Of a stretch of DNA of 64,000 nt, positions 10,305-21,482 are shown one piece after another (within the stretch, counting starts at the first letter, position 1; every line of letters begins with the position of its first letter). The stretch lies in NCBI GenBank assembly GCA_946811695.1, contig OX328130.1:73807353-73871352 (forward strand). The letters are read 5' to 3'. This DNA is from Gonocerus acuteangulatus (Eukaryota; Arthropoda; Insecta; Hemiptera; Coreidae). The position numbers were made by a program, and so were the translations under genes. The notes beneath the pieces are model-generated. The model was not told where the DNA came from. It was given only the letters and a program-made list of their open reading frames with translations, and did not search any database.

Positions 10305-13103
10305 ATGGCGTCTATAATCCAGTGGAATATAAACGGCCTTCAAAGACACATTGGAGACCTGAAACTCCTACTCCAAGAAAACATTAACACTGACATTATA
10401 GCACTTCAAGAAACACACCTAAAACATGATAGAGACGTCAGCATTCATGGATATTCGATATACAGATGTGATTACATCTTGGGGCATAAAGCTTCTGGCG
10501 GAATTGGTATCTTGGTAGCTGATAGTGTTTATAGTGAACAAATAAGGTTATACACAGCTATCCAAGCAGTGGCGGTCTCAGTTCGCCTACCTTTCCGAGT
10601 CACTGTATGTTCTGTATATCTTCCACCAGGAGAACAGATTGACGTACAAGAACTGAACGACTTACTGACACAACTCCCTAGTCCAGTGCTTTTCCTTAGC
10701 GATGTAAATGCACAGAGCTCTATCTGGGGATCACTGACGACAAATAACAGAGGAAGAATAATTCAAAACTTACTGGACAAGTTCGACTTACTCACACTAA
10801 ACACAAACACACCGACACATCTTTGCTCTCGAACAGGAACACTATCAAACATCGACATATCTGCTTGCTCAGCTCGCATTCATACTCGCTTCTCGTGGGA
10901 AGTCTGCGAAGGCAGTCACGGTAGCGATCATTTTCCCATTAAAATTAAACTAAATTCCTTTATACCACGTTTCGAATCTATTTCAAAATTTAATTATCTT
11001 AAAGCTGATTGGGATAAATATCAAAATTACATTGAAAATAAACTAAATAGTTCAAATCAACCTTCACTTGAACAGTATAAAGATTTAATTATTGAAGCAG
11101 CTGAGCAAAGTATACCTAAAACCTCGCCCAGTTACAGAAAACTACCAGTACCCTGGTGGAATGAAGAATGCAAAACAGCAGTAAAAGACCGAAAGAAAGC
11201 TCTTCGTCTCTTCTGCAGGAATCCATCAGAGAGTTATCTCATTGACTATAAACGGAAGAAAGCTAAGGCCAAGTGGGTAATTAAAACTAGCAAAAAGAAA
11301 TGTTGGATAGACTTCCTAACTAACATAAACAGAAACACTTCATCAAAAGACGTTTGGCAAAAGATCAACCAAATACAACATAAAAAGTACAAACCACCGA
11401 TAACAGGACTAGTACACAATGACACTGTCTTGACTGACCCATACATTATGAGCAATATATTAGGAAATCATTTCAGTAAAATATCCAGCTCCATGCACTA
11501 CTTGGACGACTTTATTGACCACAAAACATATGTCGAACAGACTCCAATACCTATACTAACTAACTTAGACCACCCTTTGAACGACCCGTTTACATTACAA
11601 GAATTAAACTTGACACTTTTCAACATCAAAAATACTACGCCAGGATCTGACAACATTTCTTATGAGATGATAAAGAAATTACCCAAGACTGGCCTAGTGA
11701 TGCTTCTTAAACTTTATAATGAGATATTTAAGTCTGGTACCTATCCTCACACCTGGAACGTATCTGTAGTCATTCCAGTACTGAAGCCTGGAAAAGACAA
11801 GAGCAACCCTTCCAGTTTCAGGCCGATTTCATTGACCAGCTGCCTGTCCAAAGTCATGGAGAGGATGATGAACAAGAGGCTGGTATGGTTTATCGAGAAG
11901 AAAAATTGCCTGTCGCAGTTTCAATGTGGCTTTAGACCTAACCACAGTACTATGCACCACATTGCACGGCTGGAGAAGGATGTTTTAAATGGATTTTTAT
12001 TTAAAAAATCTACAGTTGCTCTCTCACTAGATCTGGAGAAAGCATACGATCGCCTCTGGACAAGATTAATACTAGCACAAATGAGCGACTGGGGTATGCA
12101 GGGAAGTATTCTACAGTATACTTCTCAATACTTGTCTAATCGACGTTTCAGGGTGAGGATAGGCTCAGTATATTCTGACGAATTTCTTCAGGAAAATGGA
12201 GTGCCTCAAGGTGGCGTCTTGAGTACCACACTCTTCAATATAGCTATTAATTCCGTTGGACGCTTTATTCCGCAAGGAGTAACATACTGTCAATATGCTG
12301 ACGATCTATTATTGTATATCACATCAGCTAATTCCCACACTGCCATAGAAAAAATTCAAGACACAATACACTCTTTAGAATACTGGTGTTCAAGAACTGG
12401 ATTCAAATTTTCATACGATAAATCCAAGTACATCGTATTTACAAAAAAACACAACATACCCAATTCAAATTTAATTTTAAACAATAATCACATAACACAA
12501 ACACGAACACTGACATTTCTTGGAGTGGTATTTGATCAACGCTTGACATGGGCACCCCATATACAAGAACTCCTTAACAAATGCAACAAATCGTTGAATT
12601 TATTGAGGATTCTTAGTAACACTAAGTGGGGAGCTGACAGATGTACCATGCTTAGATTTTATCGAGCCTTTACCAGGTCGCTACTGGATTATGGTTCTAT
12701 AGTATATTCATCTGCCAGTTCAAATACACTAAAAGCATTAGACTCAGTGCACAATACTGGAATCCGGATAGCTTTAGGAGCTTTTAGATCCAGTCCTGTG
12801 AAGAGTCTATATGCAGAGTCGGGAGAGCTTCCGATGGATAATAGACGTCAGATGATTTGTCTTAAATTTATTACAAAATCAAAATCATTAAATTCACAGT
12901 GTGTAAATTCGTTTTTAAATAATCCATATAAAGATCTCTACACTGAAAGAGGAACAAAACGTAAGCCGCTCATAGTGCGCTGTATGCTTGATAGAGAGAA
13001 TGGACATGTTCTTACACAACCAACTCACGCACACAGACATCTTTCAATTCCTCCCTGGAGAGTAAGCAACTTAAAAATTGACCTTACGTTAACTAAATTT
13101 TAA
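10305..13103 (+). CDS. LINE A ORF2: APE-type endonuclease and reverse transcriptase (premature stop)
   Basis: The open frame begins at 10263, but the second Met at 10305 (MASIIQWNINGL) fits the usual endonuclease start. Endonuclease motifs visible are QWNINGL, ALQETHL, ASGGIGILV, LSDVNAQSSIWGS and GSHGSDHFPI. RT motifs are RPISLTSCLSKVMERM, CGFRPNHST, LSLDLEKAYDRLW, NGVPQGGVLSTTLFN, QYADDLLLY (YADD at 12294-12305) and FLGVVFDQRLTW. The frame closes at TAA 13101-13103. The same frame continues directly into RNase H, so this is a premature nonsense codon, not the natural end. Function in intact relatives: nicking of target DNA and target-primed reverse transcription. Confidence 0.9.
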   Translation: MASIIQWNINGLQRHIGDLKLLLQENINTDIIALQETHLKHDRDVSIHGYSIYRCDYILGHKASGGIGILVADSVYSEQIRLYTAIQAVAVSVRLPFRVTVCSVYLPPGEQIDVQELNDLLTQLPSPVLFLSDVNAQSSIWGSLTTNNRGRIIQNLLDKFDLLTLNTNTPTHLCSRTGTLSNIDISACSARIHTRFSWEVCEGSHGSDHFPIKIKLNSFIPRFESISKFNYLKADWDKYQNYIENKLNSSNQPSLEQYKDLIIEAAEQSIPKTSPSYRKLPVPWWNEECKTAVKDRKKALRLFCRNPSESYLIDYKRKKAKAKWVIKTSKKKCWIDFLTNINRNTSSKDVWQKINQIQHKKYKPPITGLVHNDTVLTDPYIMSNILGNHFSKISSSMHYLDDFIDHKTYVEQTPIPILTNLDHPLNDPFTLQELNLTLFNIKNTTPGSDNISYEMIKKLPKTGLVMLLKLYNEIFKSGTYPHTWNVSVVIPVLKPGKDKSNPSSFRPISLTSCLSKVMERMMNKRLVWFIEKKNCLSQFQCGFRPNHSTMHHIARLEKDVLNGFLFKKSTVALSLDLEKAYDRLWTRLILAQMSDWGMQGSILQYTSQYLSNRRFRVRIGSVYSDEFLQENGVPQGGVLSTTLFNIAINSVGRFIPQGVTYCQYADDLLLYITSANSHTAIEKIQDTIHSLEYWCSRTGFKFSYDKSKYIVFTKKHNIPNSNLILNNNHITQTRTLTFLGVVFDQRLTWAPHIQELLNKCNKSLNLLRILSNTKWGADRCTMLRFYRAFTRSLLDYGSIVYSSASSNTLKALDSVHNTGIRIALGAFRSSPVKSLYAESGELPMDNRRQMICLKFITKSKSLNSQCVNSFLNNPYKDLYTERGTKRKPLIVRCMLDRENGHVLTQPTHAHRHLSIPPWRVSNLKIDLTLTKF

Positions 13104-13942
13104 AAGAAAATCGAACTTTCTAAACACTTTTACAAGACAACGTACAAGCATTTAACTGAAACGACTACAGACACAGTGTACATATTTACTGATGGATCTA
13201 AGATGAATGACGGCGTCGGTGCAGCTCCTATTATAAATGAAGAAAAATATCTCGTCACCTTACCAAAGAGCACGAGCATATACACCGCTGAGCTGCATGG
13301 CATTCTCTTAGGTCTAACTAACGTACAGACTACAACACAGAACATAACACTATGCTCGGACTCGTTAAGTTGTTTACTCTCCTTACACATATATAACACT
13401 AATCCTGTCATCATTGACATTTTAGAACACATCATCAGACTTCAGACACACAACATACAGGTAACAATGTTGTGGGTACCAGGACACGAAAATATTGGAC
13501 AAACAACGACTGCGGACGAACAAGCAAAACACGCCAGCAGAGGGAATCAGTGGACTCTAACTTACTAACGACTGAAGACTTACATTTACTAATTACAGAA
13601 AATATCCGTCTTGAATGGCAAGCCTCATGGTACAGCACAAGAGATAACCTCCTAAGAGAGATAAAAAGCAGTACTCATGAATGGCAAGCTAATACGCAAT
13701 TAACAAGACGTGATGAAGTTGTAATTACAAGACTACGCATTGGACATACACACTTAACACATTCCTATCTCATGACAAAACAAGACAGACCTATATGCCA
13801 GACATGCAACAGGCCACTGACCATTAAACACTTACTAACAGAATGCAAAACACGAGACTACTTAACTATACCATATCACATGTCTGAATTATTTTCCGAA
13901 AGCAGCCCACACATTGTTACCACACTACGACAACTTACATAA
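13104..13942 (+). pseudogene. LINE A ORF2 continuation: RNase H and C-terminal Cys/His region
   Basis: In frame after the 13101 stop comes YIFTDGSKMNDGVGAAPI (DGS motif), STSIYTAELHGILLGL (E), ITLCSDSLSCLLSL (DS) and MLWVPGHENIG: a complete RNase H type I fold. Between about 13525 and 13560 the frame shifts. The +2 frame carries the tail ENIRLEWQASWYSTRDNLL, VITRLRIGHTHLTHSYLM, CQTCNRPLTIKHLLTEC and ends at 13942. The CX2C...HLLTEC tail also occurs in LINEs B, C and D. One stop plus one frameshift separate this from a full-length ORF2. Confidence 0.85.
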
Positions 13943-14012
13943 ACTAAAACTTTATAACAAAATATGAGGTATGGATGTATGCAGGTATGGATGTATGTGT
14001 GTGAGTCACTGT

Positions 14013-14162
<150 letters not shown>

Positions 14163-14473
14163 CCGCACACGTAGATGTGGCTTAAGAAGAGAAAATAAAG
14201 TCCTCTTATTAAATCTCTACGAATACAGACACCGACATAATAATGATTTTTATCTTGCAATAAAAAATTATTTTACTTATTATTATCATAATTTTTTTCA
14301 ATTTTTATTAATTAACTGTGTAATTTTTCTTGTATATTTTATTTTCATCTATTTCTTTATTTTCTCATTTTTTTTGTCTTTGTATAAATTTTAAATTGTT
14401 TTTTATTCCTTTTTTTTTTTACTAACCATTTATGTGAGCAAATCGCCTTGCTGTTGTGAAGCTCCGTAAATAA

Positions 14474-14478
<5 letters not shown>

Positions 14479-14524
<46 letters not shown>
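14479..14524. repeat. (TA)n tract after LINE A tail
   Basis: TAAATAAATA of the LINE tail grades directly into about 45 bp of TA repeat. It then abuts a MITE. Confidence 0.9.
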
Positions 14525-14527
<3 letters not shown>

Positions 14528-14714
14528 AGGTATAGTAGTCAGGTAAAATGTTTAGAATTCTTATAAAAAACTTATAAAAGCTGAAACAATCATAGAGACA
14601 ATAAAGAAAAATGCGTATAAGAAAAATGCATAAAGTGCAACTTTACCTCCCGCTTATATGTTTGGACACTTTTTTTAAGAATTATAAACATTTTACCTGA
14701 CTATTATACCTTTT
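14525..14714. mobile_element. Short MITE with about 40-bp TIRs
   Basis: The left end AAAGGTATAGTAGTCAGGTA and the reverse complement of the right end AAAAGGTATAATAGTCAGGT align over about 40 bp and continue AAAATGTTTANAATTCTTA. Total length is about 190 bp, with an AT-rich core and no ORF. The left flank is the (TA)n tract, so a TA target is possible but cannot be proved. Confidence 0.78.
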
Positions 14715-15249
14715 AGTGTAGCTTATTAAACAGATATGTTTTAGTATAACTTGCAGGAATAGCTGATAATATTTTTTTTAAGAGAAATAGGACTGAAGTT
14801 ACAAGTTTCAGGAAAAAAAACATGTAAATTTTAGTTATTGGGTCGTACCATCCGTTGTCCCGTAAATGTTTGATAGTTTTATTTAATTAATAGGTTTTTT
14901 TTCTGAATGTCTAAAATACAAAAACAATAAAAAATTTTCGCTAAAATACTAGAAATTAAAAAAAAAATACCCTTAAATATTTCGAAAACGGGTAACTTTT
15001 GGTTAAGGCAATATGGGCTTAAAATTGTTCGTTTTGACGAAAACTGTCACCTTTTAATGGATGTGGGTCGACTTACCAGTAACTCTGTATATATATTCAA
15101 GATTTCATCGGAGTATGTGATTACAATTTTTACAAAATATTACCTCTATATATTTTCTGACATTTCAAATTGGCAAAAGGGATAGTAACGTTTAGAAGAA
15201 GCGCTATGATGACCTGCCAGTCGGACTTTTTGTTTACCTTGTCATATAC

Positions 15250-15253
<4 letters not shown>
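14715..15253. other. Unassigned AT-rich DNA
   Basis: No gene or repeat family is recognised. Confidence 0.4.
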
Positions 15254-15313
<60 letters not shown>

Positions 15314-15541
15314 CACTTTTTCTTGTTTCTTTTTCTGGCAGGGGGTCGATAAAGTAGTACACACTTTTTTCCCTTTAACTACTTTATTTTGTATGTTTCG
15401 CCCGACATGTTTCGTGCCTTTTCGTGCCTGTTTTGGAAAGCCACTGAAGAGGTGCGAAAAGGCACGAAACATTCAAAAAAAAGGCCAGAAAAAGAAACAA
15501 GAAAAAGTGAAAAAATATATATCGGGTCATCATTCACCAGA

Positions 15542-15584
<43 letters not shown>
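15254..15584. repeat. Fold-back element sandwiched between two (TA)n tracts
   Basis: (TA)n at 15254-15309 and 15546-15584 flank arms 15310-15514 (TTTCACTTTTTCTTGTTTC against GAAACAAGAAAAAGTGAAA). The tail reads ATCGGGTCATCATTCACCAG. The same tail and TA flanks occur at 20905 and 31590. CTGAAGA (15444-15450), GGTGC/GCAC and GAAAC (15466-15470) are present. The downstream NUH is missing, so the hammerhead-like core here is incomplete. Confidence 0.82.
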
Positions 15585-15589
<5 letters not shown>

Positions 15590-17354
15590 TATATTAAATT
15601 TTCGACTAATACACGATTTGTGCTGCTAAAACGGGTTCGTAAGGAAATATTAGTGTCTGGTTGCTGTATTAGGCGAGATATTAGGCGAGGAAGTTACCAA
15701 TATAGAAAGATAATTTAGCTTTTAATAATTTAATGGGTGCCCCCAGATAGCAGAACCGGAAATTGTCCCAGGGGGGGGGGTCTGTTTTCTCTAGGGTTTT
15801 CGCTTACCCGACATCCCTGCAGAGTCCACACATTTCTTGATATCTCCCGTCATAAATGTTTGTTTTGTTTCATTAATATGAGTGCTATTTTTTTAAAATT
15901 GAACCAATACAAATTATTTTTCGTTATAATTTTCGCATTATTGACGATTACAAAAGAACAACGCCAATTTCCGCACATTAAAATGTAGGTCATCAGTGTC
16001 AATTACTTTGATCAACTCTTTTTTGCCGGCGATAACAGACCTCGATTTTTGAACGCCTCACATACTGATTTGACGTCTGCATTGTTTTCTAACTAACTCA
16101 AAGTGCAAAATACACTTCTAATCAAAAACCCAGAAAAAAAATTAAAAAAAAAAAAAAAAATACAAATAAATTCTCTGCTTGAGAATCTTGACATTTTCTC
16201 AAAATAATCATTCTTTATTGTTTGATCAAAGATTTACTGATTTCCACACTTTTTTGAGTTTGGGCGATTATTGAATCATAAGGATGGCTTTCTTAGCCCT
16301 AATATAAAATCTGTTGTTCCCAGAATAATGTGCTTAAAACGTTTTTGCTATAACATTTTCTGGCGAAATTAATAAATTCTTATAATAATAAAGAAAGTTT
16401 AAAGAATTAACGTAAATAAAGGATTAATGCATTGTTTACATCAGAGTAAAAAAATAATACAAAGGATAACTCAAAATTCCACTTTCATTTATTACATAAA
16501 GCCTTATGTAACACCTTATACAATAATTGAATCGTAATATTAAATTTTTTAAATGAATTTTTATTCATTATTTTTTTGTTAAAAACCACTTTAGTTTAGT
16601 GAATGCATTTACCTAAAGAGAAATAAACGAATATTATAACATAGAATTTTACAAAATTCCTTTTAAATTTTAATAATACTGTTGTTCTGTCTAGTTTTTT
16701 GTCGTAAAAAAAGTTCTGTCAATGTTTAGGCAACTAAAAATGGAATTTGGGAAATTTTCTTCAAATTGAGAATTTAAAGCCCTAGTGTCCAGGTGGACCC
16801 CAGGGGCCCACGGTGACTCGATAGGGGTCTATGTTGGCTTGTCAAAAAAATTGGAGTTTATAATTCGTAAACGGTGGTCCACGAAATTTTATCTGCTTTC
16901 GTAAGTGAAGAACTAAAATGTTGGCACCCAAGTAAAAACTTGCACATTTCATATTCAGTAGAAAGTGTCATATTGGTCCCTTGTGCTGTAAGTAGATGCC
17001 AAAAAAGTCAAGTTGGATGAATTCACTTTTTTGATTGGCCACTTTTACTGTTTTGACATCCACTCAGCCACAACGGAATTGTCCATAGTTAGATCCAATC
17101 TTCACATTTTTTTGTCGAGTTTTGGGAATATGGTCAAAATTTAGCTTCAGAGGGTCTACCGAAACCAGCTAAATTTTGAAAGTGGTCTATGATAAAGAAA
17201 GGCAAGGAACCTCTGATTTAAAAGAATATTTTGTTCACAGGTACGTCCAAAATGAGGCACTTATATTTTGGTACCATGTTTCGCACCTCAAGCTCTGCGA
17301 ATATACCTCAAAAGAGATTAAAATCCAAGAGTATTTAATATTTTGAGATCATAC
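15585..17354. other. Unassigned intergenic or intronic DNA
   Basis: No coding region is recognised. A G-run lies at about 15770-15780, an A-run at about 16135-16160, and a GC-richer patch (GTCCAGGTGGACCCCAGGGG) near 16789. If the exon at 17355 is real, the part just below it is downstream intron on the minus strand. Confidence 0.4.
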
Positions 17355-17549
17355 CTTCAATATCTCGCTGCCTTGCATGTTCCCTCATAACCTCTAGATT
17401 GATGCCGCATTCCTGTGCGTCTCTGAAGGTGTAAGGTTGAGGATCTCCTGGGCAGGTCGGCGCAGAACCACAGTTGCATTCTCCAGAGATGACGTTGCAA
17501 CCTGACACGGTTTCCGGGGACTTGCAGTCCAAACTGCTCCCGGGAAGAG
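17355..17549 (-). CDS. Candidate internal exon of a secreted cysteine-rich protein
   Basis: On the minus strand an acceptor, TTTTTTATTTTTCAG, precedes 17549 and a donor, GAAG|GTATGA, follows 17355. The exon is 195 bp, exactly 65 codons, with phase-1 borders on both sides, as is common for shuffled extracellular modules. It encodes SSLDCKSPETVSGCNVISGE, then CNCGSAPTCPGDPQPYTF and RDAQECGINLEVMREH: six cysteines spaced C-x8-C-x6-C-x-C-x5-C-x14-C. The arrangement recalls cysteine-rich modules of secreted BMP/IGF-binding-type proteins, but I cannot name the family. Sequence complexity is far higher than the surrounding DNA. No neighbouring exon was identified in this window. Confidence 0.55.
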
Positions 17550-17628
17550 CTGAAAAATAAAAAATAGAGGGCGTAGTCATTATCCTACAATTCTAGAAGG
17601 ATGAATGTGGAAACATTATTACTAATTT

Positions 17629-17660
17629 AAAGCTCTATACTATTTGTTTATTTTTTTTTT
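17629..17660 (+). repeat. Single-copy ancestor or outlying unit of the 52-bp array
   Basis: AAGCTCTATACTATTTGTTT, then a T-tract, matches the second half of the array unit beginning at 17874. The two are separated by the inserted SINE at 17677. Confidence 0.6.
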
Positions 17661-17676
17661 ATTATTATTTTTTTTA

Positions 17677-17872
17677 AGGGGTCTCCCGTGGTCTAGTGGC
17701 TAGCGCCTTACATTTATATTGGGGAGATGGTGGGTACGATCCCCACCGGCGCGCCGGCAGGAATTTTCTCATATCACGGCTCGTTGGGAAAATTCCTCCC
17801 TGCACCCTGGATGGCGGTGCTAATGGCCTAGGTGTCAAACCGCCATAAAAAAAAAAAAAAAAAAAAAAAAAA
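17677..17872 (+). mobile_element. tRNA-derived SINE, family A (sense)
   Basis: The tRNA-like head reads GGGGTCTCCCGTGGTCTAGT with box A-like TGGTCTAGTGGCTAGCGCC. Box B-like GGGTACGATCCCCACC follows; the anticodon region resembles tRNA-Glu. Then come a short body (AATTTTCTCATATCACGGCTC), a 3' stem-loop GGCGGTGCTAATGGCC...CCGCCAT and about 27 A. Total is about 195 bp. Polymerase III boxes are intact enough to call it a SINE. Confidence 0.82.
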
Positions 17873-17873
17873 T

Positions 17874-19049
17874 GTACGGCGCATCAACATCAAGCTCTAT
17901 ACTAGTTGCTTATTTTTTATTCTTATTATGGCGCATCGACATCAAGCTCTATACTAGTTGCTTATTTTTTTTTCTTTTTATGGCGCATCGACATCAAGCT
18001 CTACACTAGTTGCTTATTTTTGTTTCTTTTTATGGCGCATCGACATCAAGCTCTATACTAGTTGCTTATTTTTTATTCTTTTTACGGCGCATCGACATCA
18101 AGCTCTATACTAGTTGCTTATTTTTTTTTCTTTTTATGGCGCATCGACATCAAGCTCTATACTAGTTGCTTATTTTTTTTTCTTTTTATGGCGCATCGAC
18201 ATCAAGCTCTATACTAGTTGCTTATTTTTTTTTTCTTTTTATGGTGCATCGACATCAAGCTCTATACTAGTTGCTTATTTTTTTTTTCTTTTTATGGCGC
18301 ATCGACATCAAGCTCTTTACTAGTTGCTTATTTTTTATTCTTTTTATGGCGCATCGACATCAAGCTCTATACTAGTTGCTTATTTGTTTTCTTTTTATGG
18401 CGCATCGACATCAAGCTCTATACTAGTTGCTTATTTTTTTTTCTTTTTATGGTGCATCGACATCAAGCTCTATACTAGTTGCTTATTTTTTTTTCTTTTT
18501 ATGGCGCATCGACATCAAGCTCTATACTAGTTGCTTATTTTTTTTCTTTTTATGGCGCATCGACATCAAGCTCTATACTAGTTGCTTATTTTTTTTCTTT
18601 TTATGGCGCATCGACATCAAGCTCTATACTAGTTGCTTATTTTTTATTCTTTTTATGGCGCATCGACATCAAGCTCTATACTAGTTGCTTATTTTTTTTT
18701 CTTTTTATGGTGCATCGACATCAAGCTCTATACTAGTTGCTTATTTTTTTTCTTTTTATGGCGCATCGACATCAAGCTCTATACTAGTTGCTTATTTTTT
18801 TTTCTTTTTATGGCGCATCGACATCAAGCTCTATACTAGTTGCTTATTTTTTTTTTCTTTTTATGGCGCATCGACATCAAGCTCTATACTAGTTGCTTAT
18901 TTTTTTTTCTTTTTATGGTGCATCGACATCCAGCTCTATACTAGTTGCTTATTTTTTTTTCTTTTTATGGCGCATCGACATCAAGCTCTATACTAGTTGC
19001 TTATTTTTTTTCTTTTTATGGCGCATCGACATCAAGCTCTATACTAGTT
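17874..19049. repeat. 52-bp minisatellite, about 22 copies, derived from an antisense SINE tail
   Basis: The unit is a T-tract, then ATGGCGCATCGACATCAAGC and TCTATACTAGTTGCTTA. The first unit reads ACGGCGCATCAACATC, matching the antisense 3' end of SINE A (compare 59748). The rest matches host flank at 17629. Units differ mainly in T-tract length and GCGCATC/GTGCATC. Overlapping plus-strand ORFs (MLIFFSFYGASTSSS repeats) are by-products. Confidence 0.93.
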
Positions 19050-19920
19050 CATGGTCTTAAAACTAATGGATTAACACAACCAGCAATACCTATAAAGAAT
19101 TCTACGTCAGTGGGGCAATTTCATGGGCGATTCTCTAATATGAATCGGTCTTTTGAATCGGTTCGGATCGAAATACAAATATCGACCAACTAGGAAGATC
19201 GACTATTTCTAGATCGACTCAAAAGATCGATCTTCTAGGCTCAGAAAATCGTTCTACGATTTGGATCAATCTTCGATATGGATCGATCTTTTTTGAACTT
19301 GGCTTTGTTCACTTCCGCTCAGAAAGCAGTTTTACAAACAACCACAAAGTATGCTAAATTGTATATTTATTGTTTTACAGGGGAATTCATTTATAGCTAA
19401 AATTAATTACAAAAACAACAATGCCAAAAAAAAACTGGGGGAAACAAACACAAAAAAACGTACAAAGCAACGGATCAAACCAAAACCTTCTATGTTTTAA
19501 GCACTTTTTGTAAATAATTCACTAAGATTTCACTTTCCACGATTTCCCATTTCCGAATTCGAGATATTAGAGGATTTAGTGTTAATCATTCCAATAATCG
19601 ACGCAACTTAAAAGGTGAATAAATAAATTTAAAAAAGAAATATACGGAAATCCCCTGAAAATAATACCATATTTAATTCTAATGCTTCCTCGACTTTAAA
19701 CTTAACCAAAATTCTTCACCGATTCTCAACTGAATCAATCATTTCTGAATATGCAAACTGAAAATTAGTTGTATCCACTTTTCTCAAAAAAGTTACAAAT
19801 CGTTAGAAAACGTTTTCTCGCTAACTGGTTAACAGACTTGATCTTTCAAATTAGAGAAAGCACTTTTGTTCCAAATTTTACAAAAATCGGGCTATTATTG
19901 GGACAACTAGAGAGTTAATA

Positions 19921-19922
<2 letters not shown>
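19050..19922. other. Unassigned DNA with GATCG-rich patch and decayed T-like repeat
   Basis: Between 19145 and 19290 GATCGA/TCGATC words recur at least eight times. From about 19560 the sequence resembles the 47.4-47.8 kb repeat: GAGATATTAGAGGA, CTGGTTAACAGACTTGATC, then ATTTTACAAAAATCGGGC before a (TA)n tract. Confidence 0.45.

Positions 19923-19988
<66 letters not shown>
19923..19988. repeat. (TA)n microsatellite
   Basis: About 66 bp of TA, at the position where the T-type repeats carry their TA tract. Confidence 0.95.
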
Positions 19989-19990
<2 letters not shown>

Positions 19991-20623
19991 AGATGTAAGA
20001 TATTTGTAGGAATTCCTTCAATAGGGAACAATCTGTAAGTGTTAACTCGTCCTTTGACGATAGGAATTCCACTAGCCGTTCAGGGATTCATGCCGAAGTG
20101 TCGTCGTGGTAATGGCCGTTTAGCCAATATCCCCCCAGGGATAGTGATGGGGGGGGGGGGGGGGGTAATTAGATCTGGGGGGCCGGTCTACTAATCGACG
20201 ATGCAATTCGCAATTTGTGGAAACCCGGCCAAGTAATATTGTGGTCAATTAACGCATACGAAATATCCAGGAACAAGGAAAATAAGTATCCAGTTAGTGA
20301 CAGGAAAATCGTTCCGCTCACACTCACACACACACAAACACACACTATATGTATATTTATATATATAAATACAGTATATTTTGAAGGTGGAGCCCATCGG
20401 CTAAATCCGATAGCCATAGATTTGGTAATACCGTAGTAATGTAACTAAGGAAATTGGAATAATAAAAGTACATGTAACTTGAAAATATGTTTATTACTTT
20501 TTCACCGACCCTAACAATTAAATAGACGTATAATATATATATACATATTAATACGTTTTGCTCTTTGAGGATTAGGGTCGAAAAAAGTAGCAATTCCTTG
20601 TGTATCACACCACTTTATTTTGC

Positions 20624-20672
20624 ATGCCCTGCATGTTTCGTGCTTTATTTCATTAGCACCTCATCAGGGGCA
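20624..20672 (-). ncRNA. Hammerhead-ribozyme-like motif (minus arm)
   Basis: Minus strand: TGCCC, CTGATGA (20661-20667), GGTGC-loop-GCAC, GAAAC, ATGCA, GGGCA. Helix I (TGCCC/GGGCA) is 5 bp. The cleavage triplet is GCA instead of NUH, so this arm is probably inactive. Confidence 0.4.
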
Positions 20673-20774
20673 CCTCTTGCTAAGAAGTCCTCTCGTCTCA
20701 TGTGCCTTCTACCGAAATATTACCCCTGCCTCCGTTGAAGGTACATGAAACGAGAGGACTTCTTAGTAAGAAGT

Positions 20775-20822
20775 ACCCCTGATGAGGTGCGAAATAAATA
20801 AAGCATGAAACATGTAGGGCAT
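20775..20822 (+). ncRNA. Hammerhead-ribozyme-like motif, core intact
   Basis: CTGATGA 20779-20785, stem II GGTGC with GCAT (one wobble) and a 12-nt loop, GAAA 20807-20810. Stem III is the palindrome ACATGT, the cleavage triplet is GTA (an allowed NUH) at 20814-20816, and helix I is CCC/GGG. All invariant core positions of a type I hammerhead are present. The very short stem III would be stable mainly in a dimer. Functional status is inference. Confidence 0.5.
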
Positions 20823-20920
20823 ACAAAATAAAGTGGTGTGATACAAGGAATTGCTACTTTTTCCGGCCCTAAGCCTCAAAGAACAAAACTTATTAAGACA
20901 TATTTTGGGTCATCTACAAG

Positions 20921-20995
<75 letters not shown>

Positions 20996-21404
20996 CTTTT
21001 ATTTATTTATTTATTTATGAGCGACCGTAACTAAGGCGACTCGCTCAGAACAAAAATTACATCTAATTAAATACAATCTCATTTTACACATTTTTGCCCA
21101 AATATACAAATTGAAATTTATATACACATTGGTTAGCAATTCATTATACATCTATTTATAAGAGAGTACAATATTACAATATACTTGAATATATGAAAAA
21201 TCAATATTATAATAATGCATAAAGTTTATACACATAATCAATTAAGTTGGTTAAAGGAGGTTTCACACTCCTTTTAGTTTTAGATTGTCAAATGTAAGAT
21301 TTTAGTAAAGTACGGCTGTACAGTTTTAACATTTTAAGACAAATAAAATACATACACATATATGTGTGTATGTCCTGTTATAATTTGTTCATTTTTAATT
21401 ATAA

Positions 21405-21482
21405 TTATAATTTGTTTAGGAGGTTGGTCTTGTTGAGGTAGTTCAGTATGTTATCTATATATTTGCTTCCATCGCGGAGTAA
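21405..21482 (-). pseudogene. LINE B ORF2 C-terminus beyond the Helitron
   Basis: When joined to base 23028, the minus-strand frame reads on from NMTEL into LRDGSKYIDNILNYLNKTN and ends LLNKL-stop. This parallels the C-termini of LINE A and LINE D. It shows that the Helitron entered between an A and a T without deleting or duplicating bases. Confidence 0.85.

Larger units (their letters stand above)
20555..20995. repeat. TA-linked fold-back element with two hammerhead-like cores
   Basis: Left arm from CTTTGAGGATTAGGGTCG to about 20705, right arm about 20745-20882. The tail TTTTGGGTCATCTACAAGAA leads into (TA)n to 20995. Each arm holds CTGATGA-GGTGC...GCAY-GAAAC. About 40 bp in the centre is unpaired. 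Confidence 0.88.

Noticed and set aside
18114..19193. Chain of plus-strand ORFs encoding MLIFFSFYGASTSSS-type repeats
   Set aside because: They follow the 52-bp minisatellite in shifting frames as T-tract lengths vary, so they are by-products of the array.
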